Positions 14,706-22,380 of a DNA stretch of 27,183 bases are shown in pieces. The first letter of the stretch is position 1. Every line of letters starts with the position of its first letter. Source of the stretch: JACQHJ01 sp964624955 (lineage in GTDB: Bacteria > Patescibacteriota > Microgenomatia > Levybacterales > UBA12049); assembly GCA_964624955.1 (NCBI GenBank), contig CAZUZF010000009.1, positions 1 to 27,183 on the forward strand. The letters run 5' to 3'. Below the pieces are notes generated by a model. It ran no database searches and had not been told where the DNA came from. It worked only from the letters and a program-made list of their open reading frames with translations. Position numbers and translations under genes: made by a program.

Positions 14706-15155
14706 ATGAGGTTTATTTTCTTAATTTTTATTTTGTCTCTAACAATTTTAATTTCTTCCATACTTTTTATGATCTTTTTTAATAATCAAAAACCTTATGT
14801 GGTAATCAACGGAAAATATTTTAATGCTGAAGTTGCCAAAACCGATAAACAAAAAAGGATAGGGCTTTCAAAATACAATAAAATTGCGAACAATTTTGGC
14901 ATGCTTTTCCTATACCAAACAGAAGATTATTATTCTTTTTGGATGAAAGACATGAAATTTCCAATAGATATTATTTTTATAAGAAATGGAAAAATTGATA
15001 CAATTTTTAAAAACGTGGATTATCCGAAAGACAAAGACATAAAGCTTAAAAAATATGTCCCAGATTCTCCTTCTGATATGGTTTTTGAGATAAATGCGGG
15101 ACTGACCAGCAAATATAATTTTAAAAAGGGGGATGGTGTTAAAATAGTTTACTGA
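14706..15155 (+). CDS. DUF192 family protein, membrane anchored
   Basis: A 149-residue protein with an N-terminal transmembrane helix or uncleaved signal (about 3-25) and a DUF192 domain. The domain shows VVINGKYFNAEVAKTDKQKRIGLS, the FWMKDMKFPIDIIFI core (signature FWMKNM.hPLDI), and the C-terminal VFEINAGLTSKYNFKKGDGVKI. The family is widespread and small; its function is unknown, and the protein is probably exposed outside the membrane. It ends in TGA, immediately before tsaD (1 base), which together with other TGA stops argues for the standard code. Confidence 0.85.
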   Translation: MRFIFLIFILSLTILISSILFMIFFNNQKPYVVINGKYFNAEVAKTDKQKRIGLSKYNKIANNFGMLFLYQTEDYYSFWMKDMKFPIDIIFIRNGKIDTIFKNVDYPKDKDIKLKKYVPDSPSDMVFEINAGLTSKYNFKKGDGVKIVY

Positions 15156-15156
15156 A

Positions 15157-16182
15157 ATGATAATTTTGGGAATTGAAACAAGTTGCGATGAAACTTCGGC
15201 TGCTGTTGTCTTAGCCAATAAAAACGATAGCAAGGTAAAGCTGCTCTCAAACATTGTTACCACTTCCCTATTACTGCATGTAAAAACAGGCGGAATAATT
15301 CCCGAAGTTGCGGCCAGGGAACAAATAAAATACATTATTCCAACCATTAACGAAGCTTTACAAAAAGCGGGCAGGAAACTTTTGGATATTGACTCTATCG
15401 CAGTGACAACAGGACCAGGCCTAATAGGCTCACTTTTGGTTGGGGTGGAAACGGCAAAAACATTTGCGTATTTACTGGATAAGCCGATTATTTCTGTTAA
15501 TCATTTGTTTGGGCATATTTATGCAAACTTCATTGATGATCCTAATATTAAAAATGAAATAGAATTTCCAGCTTTGGCACTGGTTGTTTCCGGAGGGCAC
15601 ACTGATTTGGTTCTACTTAAAAAGCATCAGGATATTGTCTGGCTTGGGGGAACAAGAGACGATGCTGCAGGAGAAGCTTTTGATAAAATAGGAAGACTTC
15701 TTAATCTTCCATACCCTGCAGGACCTGTTGTGGAAAAACTATCAACAAAAGGGGACTTTAAAAAATATAACTTTCCCCGCCCGTTAATTTCTTCCAATGA
15801 TTTTGATTTTAGCTTTAGCGGTCTTAAAACAGCAGTACTTAGAGAGGTTAAAAACAAAAGATTGAATAACAAGCAAATCGCAGACATTTGCGCCTCGTTT
15901 CAAAAAGCCATAATCGATACATTGGTTGCAAAAACAATCAAAGCTGCCGTAAGATACGGCGCAAAATCAATTCTTTTAGGCGGCGGTGTTAGTGCAAATT
16001 ACGAATTGAGACAAGACTTAATTGCAAAAGCTTTGGAAAAACTGCCAAACACATTGGTTTTTGTTCCCGCAAAAAACCTTTGTACGGATAATGCGGCCAT
16101 GATTTGCGCAGCAGCTTTTTTTAACCACAATCAAACTTCCTGGCAAGACGTTGACGCAAATCCTCAAAGCTACTTTATCTAA
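15157..16182 (+). CDS. tsaD: tRNA N6-adenosine threonylcarbamoyltransferase TsaD
   Basis: Transfers the threonylcarbamoyl group to A37 of tRNAs that read ANN codons, working with TsaB, TsaC and TsaE (none visible here). The 341-residue length is standard. ASKHA-fold motifs are GIETSCDETSAAVV at the start, the metal-binding HLFGH (H116, H120), VSGGHTDLVL, DDAAGEAFDKIGRLL, PYPAGP, FSFSGLKTAV, GGGVSAN and the metal aspartate in LCTDNAAMI. It follows the DUF192 gene by 1 base, at the end of the vanW run. Confidence 0.96.
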   Translation: MIILGIETSCDETSAAVVLANKNDSKVKLLSNIVTTSLLLHVKTGGIIPEVAAREQIKYIIPTINEALQKAGRKLLDIDSIAVTTGPGLIGSLLVGVETAKTFAYLLDKPIISVNHLFGHIYANFIDDPNIKNEIEFPALALVVSGGHTDLVLLKKHQDIVWLGGTRDDAAGEAFDKIGRLLNLPYPAGPVVEKLSTKGDFKKYNFPRPLISSNDFDFSFSGLKTAVLREVKNKRLNNKQIADICASFQKAIIDTLVAKTIKAAVRYGAKSILLGGGVSANYELRQDLIAKALEKLPNTLVFVPAKNLCTDNAAMICAAAFFNHNQTSWQDVDANPQSYFI

Positions 16183-16195
16183 ACTTGCATGTAAA

Positions 16196-16204
16196 TGGTA
16201 AAAT
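16196..16204 (+). promoter_or_regulatory. extended -10 promoter of rmuC
   Basis: TGGTAAAAT ends 8 bases before the ATG at 16213, with no -35 match. This placement fits leaderless transcription and supports 16213 rather than 16195 as the rmuC start. Confidence 0.5.
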
Positions 16205-16212
16205 ATAAAATA

Positions 16213-17202
16213 ATGCAACTAGACCTGCTCATAATTCTTTCTGTCATTATAGGTGGCTTTTGTCTTTTACTTATTTTTCTAAGTAAAAAGATCTCAAGCC
16301 TTTCCCAAAATAAAACAGATAAGGCTTTAACAGAGTGGCTCAAAACCATGCAAATGTCTATTAATTCCTCATCCTCCAATATGGTTAAGACCCTGCAGGA
16401 GAATTCAAGGCAACTAAATGAAAGGCTTGAAAAAACCGCAAGCGTTATCCAAGATGTTGAAAAGGAAGTTGGGCAAATGAGCGAGATTGGAAGAAGCATG
16501 AGGGAACTTCAGGAATTTTTGAAAAGCCCAAAACTTAGGGGAAATATTGGAGAACAGGTTTTAAAAGATTTAATAACGCAAATGTTTCCCAAAAGCAGTT
16601 TTTATTTACAGTATGCTTTCAAATCAGGAGATAAGGTTGATGCTGCGATAAAAACAGATGCGGGAATTCTCCCCATTGATTCCAAATTTCCCATGGAAAA
16701 TTTTGTCAAAATGATTAAATTTCCCACTAAAAACACTGAGTATTTAAGTTTTCAAAAAGAATTTATCAAAGATTTAAAAAAACATATAGAGACAATTTCG
16801 CAAAAATACATTTTGCCTTCTGAGGGAACAATGGATTTCGCATTAATGTATATCCCAAGCGAGTCAGTATATTATGAGGTTGTAAATCTTCCCGAAGTTT
16901 TAGACTACGCCAGAAAACTAAGGGTTTACCTTGTATCCCCTTCAACTCTATATGCTCATTTGCAAACAATACTTTTATCATTTGAGGGAAGGAAAATAGA
17001 AAGTACGTCAAAAGAACTTTTTGCACTTCTTAGAAACATTTTAATAGATTTTGAAAAAGTTGAAGAAAATCTTAATATACTTGGGAAACATATTAATAAT
17101 TCATATTCCCAATTCTCAAATGTTTCAAGCGGTTTTTCTAACCTTGGAAATAAAATGAAATTGACAAAAAATCTGGAATATAATAAAAAAGAAATTACCT
17201 AA
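16213..17202 (+). CDS. rmuC: DNA recombination protein RmuC homologue
   Basis: About 329 residues from the start MQLDLLIIL. An N-terminal transmembrane helix (about 3-23) is followed by a coiled-coil region (roughly 25-105, Q/E/K-rich) and the RmuC nuclease-like core with SPKLRGNIGEQVLKDLI, FKSGDKVDAAIKTDAGILPIDSKFPMENF, the IPSESVYYEVV segment and VYLVSPSTLYAHLQTI. RmuC is tied to limiting DNA inversions and large rearrangements; the core resembles PD-(D/E)XK folds, and its biochemistry is poorly known. An earlier ATG at 16195 lies upstream of the inferred transcription start and its extra residues (MVKYKI) are not conserved-looking, so 16213 is preferred. Confidence 0.9.
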   Translation: MQLDLLIILSVIIGGFCLLLIFLSKKISSLSQNKTDKALTEWLKTMQMSINSSSSNMVKTLQENSRQLNERLEKTASVIQDVEKEVGQMSEIGRSMRELQEFLKSPKLRGNIGEQVLKDLITQMFPKSSFYLQYAFKSGDKVDAAIKTDAGILPIDSKFPMENFVKMIKFPTKNTEYLSFQKEFIKDLKKHIETISQKYILPSEGTMDFALMYIPSESVYYEVVNLPEVLDYARKLRVYLVSPSTLYAHLQTILLSFEGRKIESTSKELFALLRNILIDFEKVEENLNILGKHINNSYSQFSNVSSGFSNLGNKMKLTKNLEYNKKEIT

Positions 17203-17224
17203 TAAAATAAGGGGGTGATAATTT

Positions 17225-17647
17225 ATGAATAGCAGAATAATCGGTGTTGTTGGAGTAATTGTAATCCTAATCATTGCAACAGTTGTAGTATTAAGTCCAA
17301 AAAGTACGAATCAAAACAATAATACTGCAGGTAGTCCAAGCCCGACAAAAGCATTGCCAACACCAAACCCTCAAATGGAAACAACCAATGTGACGGTAAC
17401 GCAAGACGGTTTTGAACCAAAAGAAATTAAAATTAAGAAAGGTTCAAGAGTAGTCTGGACAAACGCAAGCGGTGCAAAAGTAACAGTAAATTCTGATGTG
17501 CATCCAACCCATTTGCTCTGGCCATTTTTAAATCTTGGCGCGTTTGAAGATAAACAAAGCGTATCAGTTATATTTGAAAAAGAGGGAACATATACATATC
17601 ACAATCATTTCAAACCAAGCCAAACAGGAACCGTAATAGTAGAGTAA
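17225..17647 (+). CDS. membrane-anchored cupredoxin-like protein with an all-histidine putative metal site
   Basis: A 140-residue protein with a transmembrane helix (about 5-24), a Ser/Thr/Pro/Asn linker (25-50) and a plastocyanin-like beta domain (about 54-140; VTVTQDGFEPKEIKIKKGSRVVWTN, ending GTYTYHNHFKPSQTGTVIV). In ordinary type 1 copper proteins the last loop supplies Cys, His and Met. Here the loop reads YHNHFKPSQTG, with no Cys or Met. Histidines H93, H96, H126 and H128 remain, so a type 1 blue copper centre is unlikely and a different metal site or no metal is possible. The gene has the best Shine-Dalgarno of the window: AGGGGGTGAT, 6 bases before the ATG. It stands between rmuC and the helicase gene. 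Confidence 0.82.
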   Translation: MNSRIIGVVGVIVILIIATVVVLSPKSTNQNNNTAGSPSPTKALPTPNPQMETTNVTVTQDGFEPKEIKIKKGSRVVWTNASGAKVTVNSDVHPTHLLWPFLNLGAFEDKQSVSVIFEKEGTYTYHNHFKPSQTGTVIVE

Positions 17648-17663
17648 GGATTAGTTTTTCTTG

Positions 17664-17672
17664 TGATACAAT
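17664..17672 (+). promoter_or_regulatory. extended -10 promoter of the helicase-nuclease gene
   Basis: TGATACAAT ends 6 bases before the ATG at 17679, with no -35 match. It predicts a leaderless message. Confidence 0.55.
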
Positions 17673-17678
17673 ACCTGC

Positions 17679-20576
17679 ATGAAGGCGGGCATAAATTTGG
17701 ATAAAAACCAGCTCAAAGCTGTTAATTTTGATGGCGGACCTCTTCTTATTATTGCAGGAGCGGGAACAGGAAAAACTACGGTAATAACTGAGAGAATAAA
17801 ACATTTGGTTCTAAATAAAAAAGTATCCCCCTCGCAAATACTTGCTTTAACCTTTACCGAAAAAGCCGCCTTTGAAATGGAAGAAAGAGTTGATACTGCT
17901 ATGCCCTACGGCTATACACAAATGTGGATCTCAACATTCCATTCTTTTTGCGATAGGATTTTAAGATCTGAAAGCATTCATATAGGACTAAATCCTGCAT
18001 ATAGATTAATGACAGAGGCAGAAAGTATTTTGTTTTTAAGACAAAACCTTTTTAAACTAAAACTTAATTATTTTAGACCCCTTGGAAATCCTAACAAGTT
18101 TTTAGAAGCAATATTGCAGCATTTTTCAAGATTAAAAGATGAAGATATTTCGCCAGACCAATATTTAAAATTTGTAAAAACAAATAAAGAAATTAAAAAA
18201 AACAAAGATGAATATAAAAAATATATTGAGCTCTCCCTTGCTTTTAAAACCTACGAAGCTTTGAAGGAAAAAGAAGGGGTAATGGACTTTTCAGACTTAA
18301 TTTCTAATACTTTAAAACTTTTTAGACAAAGACCTAATATTCTAAAACAATATCAAGAAATGTTTAAATACATTTTAGTTGATGAATTTCAAGACACAAA
18401 CTTTGCCCAAAATGAACTGGCTATACTTTTAGCTGGAAAAAAACAAAATATTACAGTTGTAGGAGATGATGATCAATCAATTTATCGATTTCGTGGAAGT
18501 TCAATCTCAAACATACTTCAATTTAAAAAAAGATTTCCCAAAGCAAAAATTGTAACACTAACTAGAAACTATAGATCTACAAAGCAAATTTTGGATAAAT
18601 CATATTCTCTTATTCAATACAATAACCCTGATAGGTTAGAAGTAAGAGAAAAAATAAATAAAAAACTTGTTTCGGTAAGAAATATCGAAGGGGAAGAAAT
18701 AAAACTTATTTATAAACGAAGAGTTGAAGATGAAGCAGAGGAAGTTGCAAATAAAATTCAACAACTTGTAAGTGGTAAAAAATACGATTATAAAGATTTT
18801 GCCATTCTCGTTAGGGCCAATGACCATGCAGATAGTTTTGTAAGAGCAGTGCAAAGAGCAAAAATCCCGTATCAATTCCTTGGTCCTGGAAGACTTTTTC
18901 ATCAAGAGGAGATAAAAGATTTAATCTCCTACCTTAAAGTTTTATACAACTTTGAAGATACCTTAAATCTTTACAGGGTTTTGAATATGGAAGTGTTTGA
19001 TCTGGAAGCAATTGAAATAGTTTCTCTTTTAAATTTTTCAAAAAGAAAAAATTTCTCTCTATTTGAAGCTTTAGAAAACGTGGATCAATTGGTTCTTAAA
19101 CAAAAAGGTAAAGAAAAAATTAAAAAACTAGTCAAAATGATAAAAAGACACTTAAAACTTATCCCAAAAAACACAGCAGGACAAATTTTATATTATTTTT
19201 TAGAAGAATCAAATCTTATAAAGAGAATTTTGGAATATAAAACACTTAAAGAGGAACTTATTGCCAAAAACATTGCAAAGTTTTTTGACAAACTCAAAAC
19301 TTATGAAACAGAACACAAAACCGCAAGTGTTTATGAAGTAGTTGATTGGATAGATCTTTCAATGCAAATGGGAGAAAGCCCTTTGTCTTCAGATACTGAC
19401 TGGTCAGAAAATAATGCGGTTAACATTTTGACAGTGCATTCTGCTAAAGGTTTAGAATTCTCTGTCGTCTTTTTAGTTAATCTTGTTTCTCAAAGATTTC
19501 CAACAAGGGAAAGAAGAGAAAAAATACCAATTCCTGAAAAATTAATAAAAGAAATACTTCCAATTGGAGATTATCATTTAGAAGAAGAAAGAAGGCTTTT
19601 TTATGTAGGAATGACAAGGGCAAAAGATTATTTATTTTTAACTGCAGCTTCATTTTATGGCGAGGGAAAACAAAATAGAAAACTTTCTCCTTTTGTCTAT
19701 GAATCTTTGGGAGAAAAAGAGGTTGAAAAAATACTAAACAAAGAAATTAAGATAAAAGAAACTCAATTATCATTAATCGAATGGGGCCAAAAAGAATTGG
19801 CACAAGAAAAAGCAAGTACAAAAGCTATTCCAATAAATTATATTTCATATTCCCATATCCAAACCTTTGACATTTGTCCACTGCATTATAAACTTAAATT
19901 TATCTTAAAAATTCCAACAATTCCTACTGCCCCTCAAAGTTTTGGAACAAGTATCCATTTGGTTTTGCGAGATTTTTATCAAAGCTGGATTAATAAGGAG
20001 GATCTAAATATTAATATGAAAAATATAGCAAAACTTTTTAAACTTGAATGGAAAGACGAGGGATATTCAAGTAGAGAACATGAAAAAAGGGCCCTAAACA
20101 AGGCAAAACAAATTGTTTTCAAGTATTTAAAAAATAACTTTGACAAAAACAACCTTCCTCTTGCTTTAGAAATACCTTTTGTCTTTAATATTGGGGAGTT
20201 AAAAGTTGGAGGAAGAATAGATAGAATTGATAAATTAAAAAATGAAAAGATTGAAATAATCGATTATAAAACAGGACAAAATGTATTAACCGACAAAGAT
20301 TTAATTGATAATAAACAGTTAAGTTTATACGGTCTTGCGGCAAGGGAAGTCTTAGAAAAGCCTTTTAACATAAACCCAGATAATTTAGTTTTATCCCTGC
20401 ATTTTTTGGAAACAAATACAAAAGTTTCTACCCAAAGAGATGATATTCAGTTAGGGAAGATCAGAGAATATGTTTTAGAAAAGAAGGATCAAATTTCCAA
20501 AAGTAATTTTGAGTGTTCAAAATCTATCTATTGCAAAAACTGTGAGTATAAAATGCTTTGCGCATCCTACTTCTAA
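17679..20576 (+). CDS. UvrD/PcrA-type superfamily 1 helicase fused to an AddB-like Fe-S PD-(D/E)XK nuclease
   Basis: A 965-residue helicase-nuclease. The N-terminal two-thirds is a UvrD/Rep helicase: Walker A AGAGTGKTT (26-34), TFTEKAA, DEFQDT (235-240), GDDDQSIYRFRG, TRNYRS, TVHSAKGLEFSVVFL and motif VI EERRLFYVGMTRAKD. The last ~240 residues form a RecB/Cas4-type nuclease with GGRIDRID (D848) and IIDYKTG (D862, K864). Its cysteines C733 and C952-x2-C955-x5-C961 match the iron-sulfur spacing of AddB and Cas4. The single chain thus combines parts that AddAB splits over two subunits. A role in double-strand break end processing ahead of RecA is inferred; recA and recX lie 4 kb away. The start at 17679 is directly after an extended -10 element. 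No addB or recC gene is adjacent. Confidence 0.88.
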   Translation: MKAGINLDKNQLKAVNFDGGPLLIIAGAGTGKTTVITERIKHLVLNKKVSPSQILALTFTEKAAFEMEERVDTAMPYGYTQMWISTFHSFCDRILRSESIHIGLNPAYRLMTEAESILFLRQNLFKLKLNYFRPLGNPNKFLEAILQHFSRLKDEDISPDQYLKFVKTNKEIKKNKDEYKKYIELSLAFKTYEALKEKEGVMDFSDLISNTLKLFRQRPNILKQYQEMFKYILVDEFQDTNFAQNELAILLAGKKQNITVVGDDDQSIYRFRGSSISNILQFKKRFPKAKIVTLTRNYRSTKQILDKSYSLIQYNNPDRLEVREKINKKLVSVRNIEGEEIKLIYKRRVEDEAEEVANKIQQLVSGKKYDYKDFAILVRANDHADSFVRAVQRAKIPYQFLGPGRLFHQEEIKDLISYLKVLYNFEDTLNLYRVLNMEVFDLEAIEIVSLLNFSKRKNFSLFEALENVDQLVLKQKGKEKIKKLVKMIKRHLKLIPKNTAGQILYYFLEESNLIKRILEYKTLKEELIAKNIAKFFDKLKTYETEHKTASVYEVVDWIDLSMQMGESPLSSDTDWSENNAVNILTVHSAKGLEFSVVFLVNLVSQRFPTRERREKIPIPEKLIKEILPIGDYHLEEERRLFYVGMTRAKDYLFLTAASFYGEGKQNRKLSPFVYESLGEKEVEKILNKEIKIKETQLSLIEWGQKELAQEKASTKAIPINYISYSHIQTFDICPLHYKLKFILKIPTIPTAPQSFGTSIHLVLRDFYQSWINKEDLNINMKNIAKLFKLEWKDEGYSSREHEKRALNKAKQIVFKYLKNNFDKNNLPLALEIPFVFNIGELKVGGRIDRIDKLKNEKIEIIDYKTGQNVLTDKDLIDNKQLSLYGLAAREVLEKPFNINPDNLVLSLHFLETNTKVSTQRDDIQLGKIREYVLEKKDQISKSNFECSKSIYCKNCEYKMLCASYF

Positions 20577-20599
20577 GACTAGCTTTTACTTCCTACCTT

Positions 20600-20608
20600 T
20601 GGTATAAT
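20600..20608 (+). promoter_or_regulatory. extended -10 promoter of rnpB
   Basis: TGGTATAAT, with TATAAT at 20603-20608, ends 6 bases before the first base of the P1 helix (20615), which is the expected transcription start. The -35 region is weak. Confidence 0.75.
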
Positions 20609-20614
20609 AGGAAT

Positions 20615-20968
20615 GTTCTTTGGAAGAAGAGTTGCTGGTTTGATTAAATATCAGACAGGAAAGTCCAGACAGGTGTAAAGCCAGGATTGGGACGTAAGTT
20701 CCGACTAGAAATAGCTAGTGTCTAAAACTTCACCCACATACGGTTTTAGAACAGATTCCGAAAATACGGGATCTGAGAGCAACAGAGACGAGTGGGAGTG
20801 AAACGGGCAATCCTACCTGCTGTAACCTCCGAATGATGCGTTAAAAGTGCTTTACCTAGCATCGAAGTTTGAGGGCAGTTCCTAATAGGAACCAAAAGTG
20901 AATAAACATCACATTTGAGACAGATTGCAACTTAAAAACAGAATCTGGCTTACTATCTTCCAAAGAAC
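20615..20968 (+). ncRNA. rnpB: RNase P RNA (bacterial type A)
   Basis: Catalytic RNA that trims the 5' leader of precursor tRNAs. The ends form a perfect 13-base-pair P1 helix (GUUCUUUGGAAGA at 20615-20627 with UCUUCCAAAGAAC at 20956-20968). The conserved 5' core CAGGAAAGUCC (20656-20666) and the 3' core ACAGAAUCUGGCUUAC (near 20937-20952) are present. The P2 strand is CCAGA in place of the usual CCGGG and is matched by UCUGG on the 3' side instead of CCCGG, a compensatory change that supports the fold. The central AGAGACGAGUGGGAGUGAAACGGGCAAUCC region (around 20778-20813) fits the specificity-domain side. About 354 nucleotides is normal for type A. The RNA ends one base before the stop codon of the convergent permease gene, and I see no separate intrinsic terminator. 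Confidence 0.95.
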
Positions 20969-22012
20969 TTATTTATATTTTTCCTCAATTTCTCTATCTT
21001 CAATTAATTCCAGCGAATATTCTATGGTTATTTTTAAGATTCCAGCAATTGGAACTGCAAGAAGTAGTCCTGTAATTCCAGCGACATGTTCTCCTGCGAT
21101 TACCGCAAAAAGAATAATTAAGGGGTGAAGTTTTGTAATTCTTCCCATAACATGAGGATTGATAAGATAGTCCTGAATTTGCCTAACTACCGTATAAACT
21201 ATGACTACTACAATTGCGGTTTGTAAGGGGTCTAACCCAAGATTTGAATTACCCCCAAAATATGCAACTAAAGCTGCGACGCCTGCCGCAAATATTGGTC
21301 CTATTATTGGAACTATTTCTGCAAAACCTGAAAAGATTGCAAGAATTAACGCATACCTAACACCTATTATAGTTAAACAAATAAACAAAACAAAAGAAAC
21401 AAGGATAACTAAAAATATTTGGCCTCTTAAATAACTCCCAAGTACTGAATTAATTTTTTTAAGTAAGATATCAACCTCAATTTTATATCTATTGGGAACC
21501 AAATTTAAAAGCCTGTCAAACATTCCTCCTCCTTCTTTAAGAAAGTAGAAGGCTGCAAAAAGAAAGATGATAAATGTTATTATTCTTGAAAAAATCTGTG
21601 GAACAAATGAATAAACTGACGGAACAGAAACGCTAATTGATTTTTCTAAAGAAACTACTGCGTCGTTTAGCGTTGGTCTCACCCATTGGGGAAGTGTATT
21701 AATTTGTGTTTTTGCACTCTTTGTAATTGTCGTTATTTGTGTTTTTAATTGTGAAGATTCATCAATTACTCTTTTGTAAGAAACGAAAATCGTCCCTATT
21801 ATTATTCCTATAATAAGCGTATAGATAACAATTACAGAGATTGTTCTTGGGACTTTTAATCTTTTGTGAAGAATGTTAACAACTGGATTTAAAATGTACG
21901 CAAAGATTGCTGCAAAAATAAAAGGCGTTAATATTTCTCTTTGGATATATAAAAAGAGTATTAATAAAAAACCAATTGTTAGAAAGAAAATAAATTTTAG
22001 TCTTATGTTCAT
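20969..22012 (-). CDS. AI-2E family transporter (PerM/YdiK-like membrane protein)
   Basis: A 347-residue polytopic membrane protein. Hydrophobic segments lie at about 8-42 (two helices), 62-83, 145-165, and a C-terminal cluster from about 200 to 330. The family signature region ILAIFSGFAEIVPIIGPIFAAGVAALVAYF (about 227-256) and the QDYLINPHVMGRITKLHPLIILFAVIAG segment (about 287-314) identify the family. Members include the AI-2 exporter TqsA and Na+/H+ antiporter-like proteins; the substrate here cannot be told. The ATG at 22012 follows an extended -10 element by 7 bases and has no Shine-Dalgarno, so the message is probably leaderless. The stop codon abuts the 3' end of rnpB on the other strand. 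Confidence 0.88.
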   Translation of the reverse strand: MNIRLKFIFFLTIGFLLILFLYIQREILTPFIFAAIFAYILNPVVNILHKRLKVPRTISVIVIYTLIIGIIIGTIFVSYKRVIDESSQLKTQITTITKSAKTQINTLPQWVRPTLNDAVVSLEKSISVSVPSVYSFVPQIFSRIITFIIFLFAAFYFLKEGGGMFDRLLNLVPNRYKIEVDILLKKINSVLGSYLRGQIFLVILVSFVLFICLTIIGVRYALILAIFSGFAEIVPIIGPIFAAGVAALVAYFGGNSNLGLDPLQTAIVVVIVYTVVRQIQDYLINPHVMGRITKLHPLIILFAVIAGEHVAGITGLLLAVPIAGILKITIEYSLELIEDREIEEKYK

Positions 22013-22019
22013 TAAGACA

Positions 22020-22028
22020 ATTATAGCA
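22020..22028 (-). promoter_or_regulatory. extended -10 promoter of the AI-2E family transporter gene
   Basis: TGCTATAAT on the minus strand ends 7 bases before the ATG. It lies just after the end of the HU gene (22043), so this gene has its own promoter. Confidence 0.6.
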
Positions 22029-22042
22029 AAAGTCTTTTAAAA

Positions 22043-22315
22043 TTATCTTACTGCCTTTTTTAACGTTTTCCCCGGCGTAAATCCAGGAGCTTTTCTTGCT
22101 TCAATAGTAATTTTTTCTCCAGTTTTTGGATTTCTACCCGGTCTTGCTGCTCTCTTTCTAATGCTAAATGTTCCAAATCCGGTAATTACTACTTTTTCTC
22201 CTCTTTTTAGGGAATCCCTAATGCCGTTTAAGAATGCGGAAACAGAATCTCTGGCTGCCTTATTGGTAAGATTTGCTTTCTTTGCTACAAGCTCTACTAA
22301 ATCTTTTTTTGTCAA
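22043..22315 (-). CDS. HU family DNA-binding protein, TTG start
   Basis: Small nucleoid protein of 90 residues that bends DNA as a dimer. The sequence is a standard HU: MTKKDLVELVAKKANLT, then FLNGIRDSLKRGEKVVITGFGTFSIRKRAARPGRNPKTGEKI with the DNA-binding arm RPGRNPKTGE, and the C-terminal FTPGKTLKKAV. The start codon is TTG, supported by an excellent Shine-Dalgarno AGGAGGTG (22323-22330) 7 bases upstream and by the exact family N-terminus. A promoter with TTGACA lies upstream, overlapping the end of the RNase Y gene. Confidence 0.96.
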   Translation of the reverse strand: MTKKDLVELVAKKANLTNKAARDSVSAFLNGIRDSLKRGEKVVITGFGTFSIRKRAARPGRNPKTGEKITIEARKAPGFTPGKTLKKAVR

Positions 22316-22350
22316 AATGTTTCACCTCCTGCCTTTTTTAAATTAGGTCT

Positions 22351-22380
22351 ACAATACAATGTATTTAAGACATTTGTCAA
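22351..22380 (-). promoter_or_regulatory. promoter of the HU gene
   Basis: TTGACA (22380-22375), 18-base spacer and TATTGT (22356-22351) on the minus strand. The -35 overlaps the stop codon of the RNase Y gene. The predicted leader of about 30 bases carries the strong Shine-Dalgarno. Confidence 0.65.

Noticed and set aside
15150..15156. UGA read as glycine (Gracilibacteria/SR1 code)
   Set aside because: The DUF192 and ornithine cyclodeaminase frames end at UGA where the families end, the RNase Y gene also stops at UGA, and no conserved glycine is encoded by UGA.
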